Source: Membranipora membranacea (Eukaryota > Bryozoa > Gymnolaemata > Cheilostomatida > Membraniporidae). From it: a stretch of DNA of 64,000 bases. Under the pieces are notes generated by a model. It had not been told where the DNA came from. It did no database searches and saw only the letters and a program-made list of their open reading frames with translations. Numbering within the stretch: position 1 is the first letter of the stretch; the number at the start of each line of letters is the position of its first letter. Positions 37,389-49,290 of this stretch are shown in pieces. A program made the position numbers and the translations under genes. The stretch lies in NCBI GenBank assembly GCA_914767715.1, contig OU612072.1:4590001-4654000 (forward strand), given 5' to 3'.

Positions 37389-37664
37389 CGTTGCAATGCG
37401 GGTGATGTAATGATTACACTTCTAGCAATGACTTAAACTATAAACAGTAACCAATTTTGTATGCTATTATTTCTTCACCTTAATCTCCCCATTGTAAAGG
37501 CTCCATCACATAAGTTCTAAGCAAAATATATTTTGCTCTAAAATTGTTATTACTTTTCTTTGAAGACTATTCTCTGCCACTGTTTGCTGTTCATGGTGTG
37601 AACAACTGATAGCATCTCTGAAGATAATTGAAGTTAAAGAAAGGATATTCTGTTGCAATAAACA
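37389..37664. promoter_or_regulatory. putative bidirectional promoter
   Basis: These 276 bp separate two divergent start codons. Its middle holds an 18-bp perfect palindrome, AGCAAAATATATTTTGCT (37,520-37,537), centred within 3 bp of the midpoint. An AAATATATTT core would serve as a TATA-like element in either direction. Promoter activity is inferred from position. Confidence 0.55.
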
Positions 37665-40600
37665 ATGGAGTCAGGTAAGTTGTTCTGAACCCGTTTGCTA
37701 TGCCTGCCTGCACACATTTCCATTTTGCTTGCAAATGTAGGCCTATTCCCTACCCTACCCTTCCCTACCCCAATGGATGTTGATAATATAATCTAATACA
37801 GCAATGTTTTGGCTATAAATCTATTACCTCTTCACCTTCGGAGATCGTCTCAGATGCAGATCCAATAGTTGAGAATTTTGTCTGAGATTCAAAGAATGTG
37901 ATGAAACTATAGGCTTAAAAATAACGAACTAAATTAATTCCATGGATAATATCTAGTTTTTCAGTGCATAGTGAAATATGAAAAGAGCAACCATTAAGTT
38001 AAAAGACTGACCATTTTCTTCCAATTGTGGAAGAGCACAGTAAATTGTGCAGGTTGTTCATTTAGTTTTGCAGATTTGAATGAGTACTGATGTAGGTCCT
38101 TCCATTTGACCACCTATTAAAACTATGTGTGAAATGCCCTAATTACCCATTATTCCTATATCTTCAAGGATCTACTGATTAAGCAGACAATTTTACATGC
38201 TCTTTTCAAGTTCAGCCATATCATTTTTTTAGCTTCTGTCACCGAAAACCAAAGTGCGAGTCCACTGAAATGCTCATATTGTCATCTTCAGTTCAGGGAT
38301 CTTAGTGTGCGACGGTTGATGACTCATCTACGTGAGACACATCACAAGGGATACAGAGGTATTCCGGATCAGCTGGTGAGTTATGATCCAAGTTACATAT
38401 TTATTAACAGTGACATATTACATACAATTTTCAAAGAGCGATATCATAATCACAATGGTCCCATGTTGCAATTTCGGGAGTAATTGCCATTAAAGTCATT
38501 TTCCGATTGTGACGAATGACTTTTTTGAATCTAACTAAATCCAATTAGGTGTGGCTGAACGGTCAGCGAGCGCTTGCACAAAATGACTTCAAAGGGTGCT
38601 GACGAGGGAGATCCTGGTTCAGTCCCAGCAGCGGCAGTTGTTTTTCAGGTTTTTCCATCATGGAAATTGTTAGCATTCATCGTTCAAAATCGAATTAAAC
38701 CACAATTTCGAGGCATGGGACCATAGTGAATGAAATTTCAAAACCATATTTTGTTGTCTCAGAAACACCCATCAGAATTGAATTGCTTAGCTATCGAATT
38801 CAAGCAGTAGGGTTTGGTCATTTGACTTAGCTGAAGGAGTTGTAAATATTTAAGAAAAAGACCTGGCTTTGAGCACTGCACTGTCAACTCTATAGTGTTT
38901 AACTCATGGTTTAGGAATTGGGTATTGACAATTAAGCATAGAATTGAGGGTCTTTATCAATAGCTCTAATTTGTAAGCTGATGCACTAGTTCTTTGTTTC
39001 ATATTCTCATGTTCCCATACTTTCTAGAGAGTAGAGATATAGGTTAATTTTAAAACTTCGAAAGGCAACTGCAATATTTTGTCACACTAAAGATTCTTGC
39101 CTGGACCAGCTTTATGCTGCTAGAGTTATGAGTATTATAATTGGGCACGCAAACTTAAGTTTTGGTGCAGTTGTATCCCCTTTTTCATAATGATACCTTG
39201 CAATTGCAAGTCATTGCTCTAGTAGTGAGGTAAAAATAGCTCAATGTTCTCCAAATCCACTCACGAATACATCTTAGTTAGCAACTACAGATGTTGCCGG
39301 TTTTTGCCACTGAGTGTTCTTTGTGAGTGAGTTGAATAGCTTAGCTATTGAATTCTAGCATTAAGTCACAGTAGGGTTTGGTCATTGAACTTAGCTGAAG
39401 GAGTTGTAAAAATTTTAGAAAACTAATTGTGTAAATCCATGACATAATGGAATCTGATTGTGCATGGCTAGTGTTTACATCATTAAGACTATTATCATTG
39501 GGCATGAAAATTGAGTTTTAGAGAACTTAATGTTTTTTGTAAAGGAAAATTTCATGTAATACAGTGTAGATCACTTGCAGATAATTTTTCTAGCAGTCAG
39601 CGGAAAAATATCCCATGGTCTCCCATTAAGATAGGCCAAAATCACAACCACATCCTCTTAAATCGCAATTATAGGGCTAGCTGGTTTTGCCATGGATAGT
39701 TCCTACCAGCTATATTTAGGTGTGTCCTGTCTCTGTTATTATATATTTGCACATTCAGCCAGATAATTCTATCAGTTCAGTACCAGCTTGTCAACTCTAT
39801 AGTGTTAAACTCATGGTTTAGGGCTTGGGTATTGACAATAACCATAGAATTTAGTGCCTTTATCAATAGCTCTAATTTGTAAGCTGATGCACTAGTTCTT
39901 TGTTTCATATTATCATGTTCCCATACTTTCTAGAGAGTAGAGAGATAGATTAATTTTAAATATTCAAAAGGCAACTGCAATATTTTGTCACACTAAAATT
40001 ACTTCCCTGGACAAGCTTTGTGCTAGCCTTGTTCACGTGACCACGGGTCTTGGTTTTTTTTGGCCGCATGAACAAGGCTAGCTTTATGCTGCTAGAGTTA
40101 TGAGTATTATGCCAATTTAATTTTTGGGGTTGTTATGGCCACTTTTTCACAATGATGCCGTGCAATCGCAAGTCATTTCTCTAGTAATGAGTAAAAATTC
40201 TCTCTATGTTCTCCAAAATTCAACAGTGGAAACATCTTAGTAAGCAATTACAGGTGTTGCCGGTTTTTACCGCTGAGTGTTCTTGCCAATTATGATAGCT
40301 GTGTCGGGTGTCTCTTATTAAAGCTCCTACACACTCAGTGAGTTTATTTTATCCGTACAGTACCATGCAACTGACATTGATTACATTCTGTACAACTGTA
40401 TTAGTAGCAATTAGCATATTAGAATGTAAGAGTAAAAGAGTACAAGTCTTTTACACCTTAGTAAAGTAGCAGTTGGAGGTGAAACTCATAAACTTCAAAT
40501 GCCACATTTCAGTATTATGATAACAGGTTATCACTTAGTAAAGATATATATGAATATATTATATATATCCTTACTCTGTGAGGGTATGCTCCAGCACAGT

Positions 40601-43600
40601 CTCGTGGGTAGGTAGAATGTTGACTTAACCTGGTTAGAACCCAGTTAGTTTGAAGATTTCAATTCTTATTGTATACTAACAGTAACATGCAGCTGAGCAA
40701 AAATTGTATGACAAAAATTGTGTACAGTTGTTGAAAAGTTCCGGCACTACAAAAACCTCCAGCTGCCACCTGGGTAGCACTTGGTGACTGAATTGAATGC
40801 CATGTAATCAAAGCCCTAAATCTTACACTTGAATTGAATCAGCATAAAATCTGAATCTGAAAATTATGTAAATTGCTACTGCAAATCACAGAAGTAGCTG
40901 TCTTCTGTCGCGCCTACAATCAGTTTTTAAAACTGGCTACCTGCAACCCCTGTTATCTCAAGTCATCGTAGGTTGTATTGTACAGATGAAGCGAACTTGC
41001 TGGTTATGAAGGTATATCTTCAGACACAGGACACATACCTACCATGGCTGGCAAGGACAACCAGATAGCCCTGTAGTTGCAATTTAAAAGGATGTGTTTG
41101 CAGTTGAGATTTTGGATTATTTTAATGTGAGAAGACAGTGAATATTAATCCACTGACTGCTAGAGAAATGACCTTTTAGTGATCTGCATGGTGCTAAATA
41201 CATGGGGAAATGGCTATGTGTGCAAATAATTTAACTTCATTGCAAATGATAAAGTCAATGATCTGCCTTTTAGCTTTTGCTAACCGATTGCGTTCTTTGT
41301 GCCATGAATTTTCTCATTTGAGCACTGCATTGTCCACTCTAGAGGTATTATAGCTCTTTGGATATATCCCTGTCGCCTGTCTGAATACTATATGGTAAAG
41401 CATGTAGATCTTGCGGCACCAGGCGATTAGTGCTGCAAGAGTTGTGGGTTTGAATCACATTGGGGGAGCTTTAAAGGTTGACTGTGCCAGCCCCCAGCGC
41501 CCTCGGGTGTATACCTCTTTCTGGTAAAGCATGTAGATTGTTCGATATGCCAGAAAAGTGCTCTTGAATAACTTCGCTTGAATTTTTCAGCTTGTGTGCC
41601 TATGCTGAGCAGCAAAATTTCGTTTACAAAAACTCTTGTGACGTTTTCAAAATTGTTAGAATTTTTTTCAACAAGTCATCATTTGGCTGCTCAAAGATAA
41701 TATCGATGTCCTCCTCATTTGCATTGTTTTGATAATTGTTTATTTCAGCAATGTGGAAACTGTACATTTAACACGACGGGTACAAGAAAGTTCACCAACC
41801 ATGTCACAAGTAAACACGGGCCAAATTCTAAGATTCAGCAGAGCAATTTCCCAGGTATGCGTCCTAACTGTGGAAAGTGGAATGAGAACTTGCAGGTCAA
41901 GAAGTTTGTCTTAAATACTGACTTCAATATAATAGGAGGATTGAACTGAGATTTGCTATCTTGGTTCTAAAAACAATGACTTACCGATTGAAAAATAACT
42001 CTGTATGTGACTGGCATTTACATTGCGGAAAAGGACTTCACGATGCCCATGCTAAGTACCAGTGTTATTTTATAATTTATAGAAGGCAAATGTTCTCATG
42101 ATTCAAATGTAGAAGAGACAAACTACACAAAAACTCCTGAGGACGTATCTCAGCCAGAACAAATGTTGCCGACTGCACTAGGTGAGCTGAAGACATGTTA
42201 TCCATCCTCAATACAGTTTCATTCTAATCTTGATCTTGACTCTTAGTAAAATGATGAGCTGACTTCCCTTCTGTTCAAGAAAGCGTCCATGAGCAAGGAG
42301 ACCCATTGTGCATTGGCTGGGCTTGAATGTGACATAAAAGTCAATGAATTTATTTTGGACCCTTTAAAAGCTGTAATTAATATGCCTTGATGAATGTATG
42401 CAGGTCGATGTCCAGAGCCTTCAGTAGATGATATGTGTCAGGAAGATGCCGACAACACATGTGCTGATATACAAATGGACGGGTCCGCTCACATAGAATC
42501 GTTTGTCTCAAGGTAAGTTCCCATCCATCGTTTTACTGGCGATTGATTTGCTTGTCCTTAATCAGATAAATGGCGATGATCGATGTGACCTGCAAATCAC
42601 ATTGCGTAACAATGCTACTCAATGTGGAAAATCTGGTGGAGTACCAACGGTGAACACATAAATTAAGTACAAACTCTGACTGGGCTAAGTTAGTACACAG
42701 TTACTCATTGTACACAGCAATAAATTTTATTCAGCAAATAATAAAAATGACAGTTGAAGTCTCACAAATACACTCTTATTCTGTCAATATGTCTGAGATG
42801 GCTAACTATAATAAAAAACTATGCACTGGCACTATCAGCTGCTAAATTATATTTCCCAGATTCGTACTAGAGTTATACAGTAAAGGAAGCACAACTAGGT
42901 CGACCATTCAACATGTTATAGAAGCAACTTCGGAGCTGATGAACACCATTTTGGAGGATGTTCGCCGAAGATCTGAGGAGCTAGTGAAAGGCTGGTTAAT
43001 ATTCTCTATTTCATCCATTCCTAAGCTAAAAACTAATGTGGATGAACCCGAATTGTTTTTGTCATAGTTTAATTGCTTCTAGGAACAGTTTTAATGAAAG
43101 TGACATTGACCATGTCGATTTTAGGGTTAATCGATACATGGGAACAGCATTTAGGTTTACTTCCGGTAGCATCGTCATTCAAATTCAGGAATCGTGTTGA
43201 TTAGCTTTGGTAGCATATGATGGCGTAGATGAATGGTTAGTGAAAAAGACTGGCGGCAGTTCTTTTTTTAAGTTTTATCATAATAGAAATCGTAAGCATT
43301 CTTCATTTGATTCGTGAGCGGACAACTCATTCGAAGCATCAGAATATAGTGAATATAAGATTAGGCTTGTATTTGATTAATTTAGGCTAGTAAAACGGTA
43401 ACACCATATTGTGGTTGTAAATTTCAATTTATAACCATATTCAAAATAGAGTTTTCGTTCATTAACATGACAAATAAATAAAAATACTGAAAAGCTCCAC
43501 AGATTGAGGTTTTTCTTGCCCCAACATGACTACTAATGACAGGAGTAGCACTGACAGGATTATTGGCTGTACCTTGTGTTCATAAGCCAACTGCATGCAG

Positions 43601-46600
43601 TTGATCATGACATTGTTTTGTTCTTACTTAATTTATATTTTTATCTTTTTCAATTTTTTCTTGCTAGCTGATGACACTCTCTCGGTCAAAATGAGAAACA
43701 TCTTTGTCTCTGTTGGCGATCCTTTTGTTAACTACAAGACTGAATACCATAGAATCAAAACACTAATAGCTCAGGGAATGGTTGGACCACATGAAGTTGC
43801 TGTAGGATCGCGAATTGACTCTCAGTCATCAGGGACCCAAACAGTTGCTTCAACAATACAGTACGTGCCTCTGACGGAAACCCTTCAACTGCTGTACTCA
43901 AAGCCTGAATTCAGGAACGCTGTAGTATCCAATCAAACTCGGTAAGAACTTGTACCTTTTTACATTTTTGATTAAACAACAGAAGTACGCTGAGAAATAC
44001 TCTTTTCATTAAGAGTTTTGCTAAACATTAACATTCTATATCTTACCATCCTGAAACGCCAACATCTTTGCCAAACGAGGTGTAATTGTGTGCATCGTAA
44101 AACAGGTTAAGCCAATGGTTGCTTTAAATTTTGTCAGATTTACCTTCAGTTGATATCACATCTGATTTTGGGTTCTTAAATTTACCTTACTTTGTTAATT
44201 CAGGGATCATGAAGCAGGTGTGGCGACTCTCATACAGACAAATGAGCTATTCCAAAACCATCCCTGTGCCCTCAAGATAGCAGTATACAATGACGATATC
44301 GAGGTTGGAAATCCTCTAGGAAGTAAATCTGGCATCAACAAGCTCACCATGTACTACTTCTCCATATTAAACTGTCCAAACAGGAGCAGTCTATCATCCA
44401 TACACCTAGCTATAATAGCCCATTCAAGTGATGTAAAAGAATTCGGGCATGCTAGAGTTCTCCGGCCATTGATTAAAGACCTGAAGAGACTGGAAAATGG
44501 ACTTGTTATAACAGGAATGCCAGAGAAAATATATGGTACCATTGTTCATTTACCAGGAGATAACTTAGCAGCAAACGAAAGTCAAGGTTTCATGGGTAGC
44601 TTTTCTGCCAACCACTTCTGTCGATTCTGCAAGATGCATCAGGCTGAGACCAAGCATGCTACAAGGGAGGACAAGTCTTTACTCAGGAATACTCAAGATC
44701 ATCAAACTGATGTTAACAATCCCTCAGGATCATCAGAACATGGAGTCAAGGGGCCCTGCGTTTTCGATGAACTGAAATACTTCAATGCTGTGGAGTCATT
44801 CTGCCCTGATCTCATGCATGACATATTCGAAGGCATCGCTAAGAAGGAAGTTGCCCTCTTGCTAACTCATGTTATTAGTAGCAAGCTCATTTCTCTTAAC
44901 GAACTCAACGGTATCATCAAATCTTATGACTACGGGTAAGCCATTTGCTTTCAAACCCCAATAACATGATCAATTGATAGGTATGAATCTCCATTTATGA
45001 TTAATGTGGTTTAGGCGACGGAGACAAATGAATGATATTAGGAAAGCTACCTTATTTTTGTCAGCGCCATATAATCAAAAATTGTTGCCTCCAGCTGATA
45101 TGCTGCCAACCACATAAGAATTAAAGTGTAGTTGATACACGATAGATGATTAATCAATGGTCCAAAAAACAGAGTTGCTTATGGGCTGTATTGTACAGAT
45201 CTGTTCACGAATAAATTATTGCCGGACCCCCATCTCCGTCGTAGCTGTATCATATCGTAGCTTCTTATAAACCAAATGATCAGTGAAATTTGAATATAAA
45301 ATTAAGTTTGTATATAAATGAATTGACTTGTGTTCTTGTAGATTTCATGATAAGAAGAACAAACCTTCAGCTATTTTGTTGGAGCGTGGGGAAGTCAAGG
45401 TCAGACAGACATCATCTCAGATGTGGTGTTTGCTGAGGTTGCTACCTTTTATGATCGGGAGTGTGATAGGCAAGGGGGATGAGAAATGGGAAGTGTACCT
45501 TCAACTGAGAGAGATTGTGGAATATATATTCAGTCCCGTGACAACTGAATCTTCAACCTATGTACTGGAATGGCTTGTCCAGGTTCACCATGAGAACTTT
45601 TTATCGGTGCGTTGATCAGTTTTATCATTGAGGGATTTATGTAAATTTGCCAGCATTCCAGTTGTCCCGTTTCTACTGGTGAGCCTGTGGTGGCGGGAAA
45701 CGCATGCTTGATCTAGGACTGATGTACTAAATGAGCTCTTGTATCCTTATAATAAACAATGTTCCCAGTTGTCATCAAACCTGATTATTTGGCATGAGCT
45801 TATATATTCTTAACCCTATTAGCCATCACAGCTGTCCTTTTATTTACAGATATACCCAGGAGAGACACTGACGCCCAAGCATCATTTCATGACCCATTAT
45901 GGACAGGCGGTGCGACGTAATGGCCCACTAAGTGATTATTGGTGCATCAGATTTGAAGCCAAGCATAAGATGGCTAAACTAGTCGCATCATCATCATGTG
46001 AGTAAAGAGAGTCTTTGGTTATGAGTACTGCTATCAAATATGATCAAATGATGTTGCCAATTTGAAAAATAGAAACCTTACGATATTATTGTTGTGTGTT
46101 AGATCGTGTATGCAGAAATCATATGAATCAGTTTAACAATTGTTGACCGCTGACCTAGAAGCAGTTTGATCCAGTGTGCCTACAAACCAGGTGGTCCTCT
46201 TCTATTGGTTAGTCGCAGCAATGGGACCAGTGGAGGGGGAACAACTCCAAATACCGGCAAATGGACCAAACTTGGACCTGCTTGGACTACCTCTGACCCA
46301 ACAATCATTTTACATCGTTATATGCATGCTATAGATAATTAATAAAATATTAATCAGTCAGAATTTAACCATAAACACGAAAAAAATTATAATCAACCCC
46401 CCACTAACAGCTACATCCTCACACTAAATAATTCTATAACAATACTCACAACATCAGCGCATTCAGCATTCACAACAAACATTAATATTATACAGAGATT
46501 GTTTAACTCCTGATGCTTTTTGCTCCATCCACAGGTAACTTCATCAATGTACCTAAGACCGTAGCCACCAGATACCAGCTCAACTCATTCCACCACTGGA

Positions 46601-46956
46601 GCAAGCAGGTTGATTTGGTAACTCCGCCAACATCGTATCATCATAAAGGAGGGGTTGTCACATCAGTAGATTATAAAGGGAGTAGCTACCATGTTGGAAT
46701 GGCAGTCTGCTTATCTGTGCTGGATGATGGTCAGCCAGAAATATGGATCATTGACAAGATACTCAATGGCCCAATGCTAGTGTGCTATTCTGCCAGCGTA
46801 GACTATGACCCCAACATAAGGGCATATCTAATATCTGACACAAATCAGAATAATGTAAGTAATATTATGATAAGTGCCCTTAGGAACAAAGCACCAATGG
46901 ACATTCTTTACTATAAAAACAGTAAAGTTATCTCACAGCGAGGAGTATTTATTTAG
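37665..46956 (+). CDS. C2H2 protein with transposase-like RNase-H motifs, 11 exons
   Basis: Exons: 37,665-37,674; 38,233-38,375; 41,749-41,854; 42,083-42,181; 42,404-42,512; 42,860-42,990; 43,668-43,941; 44,204-44,935; 45,342-45,606; 45,850-45,997; 46,535-46,956. Phases agree throughout and no stop intervenes: 812 aa. All borders are GT-AG except the donor after exon 6, which reads GC. C2H2 finger 1 uses C17, C20, H35, H40; finger 2 uses C53, C56, H69, H74. From about residue 200 it follows a large uncharacterised animal family: YVPLTETLQLL, AVYNDDIEVGNPLGS (D321/D322), HLPGDNLAANES (D410), SANHFCRFCKMH, FCPDLMHDIFEGI (D497, E500), WCIRFEAKHK. The three acidic clusters, with a CxxC between them, suggest an RNase-H-like DDE/D transposase; this is my inference. 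Poly(A) signal AATAAA lies at about 47,174. Confidence 0.85.
38451..38728. mobile_element. MITE with tRNA-like core, intronic
   Basis: The terminal repeat CACAATGGTCCCATG (38,451-38,465) matches, with one mismatch, the inverted right end 38,714-38,728. AAT flanks both sides. The centre, about 38,552-38,625, reads TGTGGCTGAACGGTCAGCG, then about 60 bp on GGTTCAGTCCC. These resemble pol III A and B boxes of a long-arm tRNA. A diverged relative of the right half lies at about 43,210-43,350. Confidence 0.65.
38776..40290 (+). repeat. intronic segmental direct duplication
   Basis: A block starting TAGTGTTTAACTCATGGTTT and running through CTTTATGCTGCTAGAGTTAT occurs at about 38,890-39,130 and again at about 39,800-40,107 at about 90% identity. 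A flanking block (AGTAGGGTTTGGTCATTGAC) is likewise doubled at about 38,805 and 39,372. All lie in the second intron of the C2H2 gene. Confidence 0.8.
40023..40081. mobile_element. 59-bp micro-MITE with documented empty site
   Basis: The 13-bp perfect terminal repeats CTAGCCTTGTTCA / TGAACAAGGCTAG are flanked by CTTTGTG and CTTTATG, a 7-8-bp target duplication with one difference. The paralogous copy of the host repeat at 39,108-39,119 reads AGCTTTATGCTG with no insert, giving the pre-insertion state. The duplication size fits a hAT-type mechanism. Confidence 0.8.
43210..43350 (+). repeat. diverged relative of the 38.4-kb MITE
   Basis: It shares CGGCAGTT-CTTTTT, AGAAATCGTAAGCATTC-TC and ATAGTGAAT in the same order and spacing as the MITE at 38,451-38,728, but is much decayed. 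It lies in the intron that starts with the unusual GC donor. Confidence 0.5.
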
Positions 46957-47189
46957 TTGTGTGATGGTGCGATTTCCAATTTTATCACTGTCTTGTCATA
47001 CAGATTTGAGGTTATGACATTGTGCCGCTCCAATCCCAGTTATAACATGTAACAACTTTTTATTTGGACTGTACTCCATTCATGCTGTATATACTCTTTA
47101 TTATATAAAATTTGTAATTTCACTTGCAGCTGAATGCACTCAAGTTAATTTTTTCTATTACAACTTCAGACTGAATAAAATTATCCAGG

Positions 47190-48100
47190 GATTTACAGTA
47201 TACTTACCTCGTGCCTTACGGTCTGTCAAGTCTTGAATTTTTATGAATGGCAAACTTCACACACACACAGCTAGGGTCTTAACAACCACTACTCAAACGC
47301 TATGTAAGTAAATATATTTTGTGACAATACGGCATGCTAAAAGGAGGACAACTCCTAAATAATAAATTAAAATCTGATTGCAATTGCTAGCGATTGGCTG
47401 TGATGGTAGGGGGTCTCAGCACACAGCACTGTTGCCTTAACTATAGGATATATATTCATATAGATTATCTCAAATCAAGTACCAAAATAAATAGGCTAAT
47501 TCTACATATAACTGTGACAATGTATTGTGAACATGACAAGGGAAGTATTCATCAAACTATTCCCAAAAAAAACTGTGAGGAAACAGATACAAAGAACTTC
47601 GCATGAAAGTTGTTGTTATAACCAGGCGTTCCAGATACGAATCTAGTTGTGGCATAATTGCTGTTATACATGGAATCAGTCAGATTATAATTTTAAGATT
47701 TGTCTTGTGTATGAGCTTTAGGCCTACTGAGCCAATCTATTACTCATTCTGGTCAATGATTAAGTTTGCATGGTTTGGAGGGTCAGTGCCTGTATGTTTG
47801 TCAGTCAGTGGGAAATTCCACACGTGAAGATAAATCACGTTCTACATGGAAACAACGGAGGGGTTACTCAGGGATAAAGAATATAGGATAGAATATAATG
47901 TTATAATCTCCCTGTGCATCTCCCTAGGCCGTAATAGTGCTTTCTCATACCAAGGCTAAACTCTATGTAATCATACATTAGTTCACAACTAGCAGACCAG
48001 CTCTTTCTTGGAGGAGAGCATGTTCAGCTCATTATACGTTTGGGAGGGTTTTGAATTGATAATGCTTCAATATCAATCTTATAGTGATTAGAAATGAATC
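47190..48100. other. 3' flank of the C2H2 gene, nothing recognised
   Basis: Short open frames (for example 47,603-47,827) lack family resemblance. Confidence 0.5.
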
Positions 48101-48103
48101 CAC

Positions 48104-48420
48104 CGTGCGATTCATAACTGGTTTTAATATAGAACCGTTTATTGCATTGTTGTGAAACTACTGAGGATTCATCCAAATGATAATACCTGCTTTGAATAGA
48201 ATTAATTGTTTGCAGGTAATCACTTACTACAATAGTGGTCTAGAACTAAGCGCTCCATGGTTTCAAATTTAGATGTAAATTGACACCTTCTATTGATTAT
48301 ATCTAGAACAACAATGTTTATCATTCAACTTGTGAAGGATCTCCCCTGATCTGACCATGGTTTCAAAATTAACCTGATTAGAATTTTACAGGAAAGAATA
48401 GTTTTGAAACTTTGTTCAGT
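48104..48420 (-). repeat. right-hand counterpart of the GCACGGTGG motif cluster
   Basis: TGAATCCACCGTGCGATTCA (reverse complement of the 28.5-kb motif with one change) occurs at 48,102-48,121. GTGAAACTACTGAGG follows at about 48,155. Further on are two forward CCATGGTTTCAAA words at about 48,256 and 48,356. It is weaker and more mixed in orientation than the left cluster. Confidence 0.5.
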
Positions 48421-48996
48421 TCATGTCTAATAGATGCAAGTGTTGCTCTGGGCATGTGGTCAATTAGAATATGTGCATTGGCTCAAAACAATATTTTAAT
48501 TGGATTGAATGCGAGGAAGTTTAACTTGATACTTTCAAAGGATTATTTCAAGGTTATGATTTTTGAGTGTGTGGCAGCATCATTCCATGATTATAATAGT
48601 TATTCCTATCGTTAAAACAGTCGCAATACTGTTTACCCATCTTACCAATTTAGCTAGGATAGTAACATGTGTAATCTAAGCATAAAACATCAAATCTAAT
48701 TGTAGAGTAAGGATGTACAGAATGATTTTTTTTACTGCAATCAGAAACTTTGAACTCAGCTCCAGAACTCTATATTTGTTACAAGTAGATGAAAGGAGTT
48801 TTTGGGTTAAAGCTTCACATAATTTTCCCCTTGACACAAAGCTTGCCGGTACCATGACCAAGGAGTAAAAAACTCCTTGCCTTGACGGTTACTCTTTATC
48901 CCTGTCATCAGTGAAGCAATCTAGCCACCTACTTAAAACTAAAATGTTTTACACAGATAGATGGCTTCATATAGATTAATCTGCAACAACTACAAA

Positions 48997-49290
48997 TTAC
49001 TTTTTCGTTGCCGCCATCAGACACCGAAAAAATAACAAAATAATAATGCCAAAGAACTCTACGAAAGATAAGAAAATGTGAAAATCGAGGCTCGTGAACT
49101 CATGCCTCACCGACACATCACTGGCTAGGGCAAGCACAGACTGATTTAAAAACACCCCTCCAACTGCAGTTGAGATAAAGACCCCTTTAGGCAATCCGGA
49201 TACGAAGATAATAACAGAATTTGCTCGCAAACGATAAAACTTGTTTATTGATATTGATGGTGAGGTGCTGTGGCTGAAAAAGAATCGCAA
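48997..49290 (-). CDS. hypothetical small membrane ORF
   Basis: A 97-codon frame with two hydrophobic stretches: SVIIFVSGLPKGVFISTAVG and, near the C-terminus, FLSFVEFFGIIILLFF followed by a basic tail. A C-terminal anchor is plausible. No family is recognised, and no promoter or splice evidence supports expression. Confidence 0.22.
   Translation of the reverse strand: MRFFFSHSTSPSISINKFYRLRANSVIIFVSGLPKGVFISTAVGGVFLNQSVLALASDVSVRHEFTSLDFHIFLSFVEFFGIIILLFFRCLMAATKK

Noticed and set aside
38540-38640. Functional tRNA gene
   Set aside because: The B box lacks one base of the consensus, no clean acceptor stem is seen, and it lies between MITE ends inside an intron.
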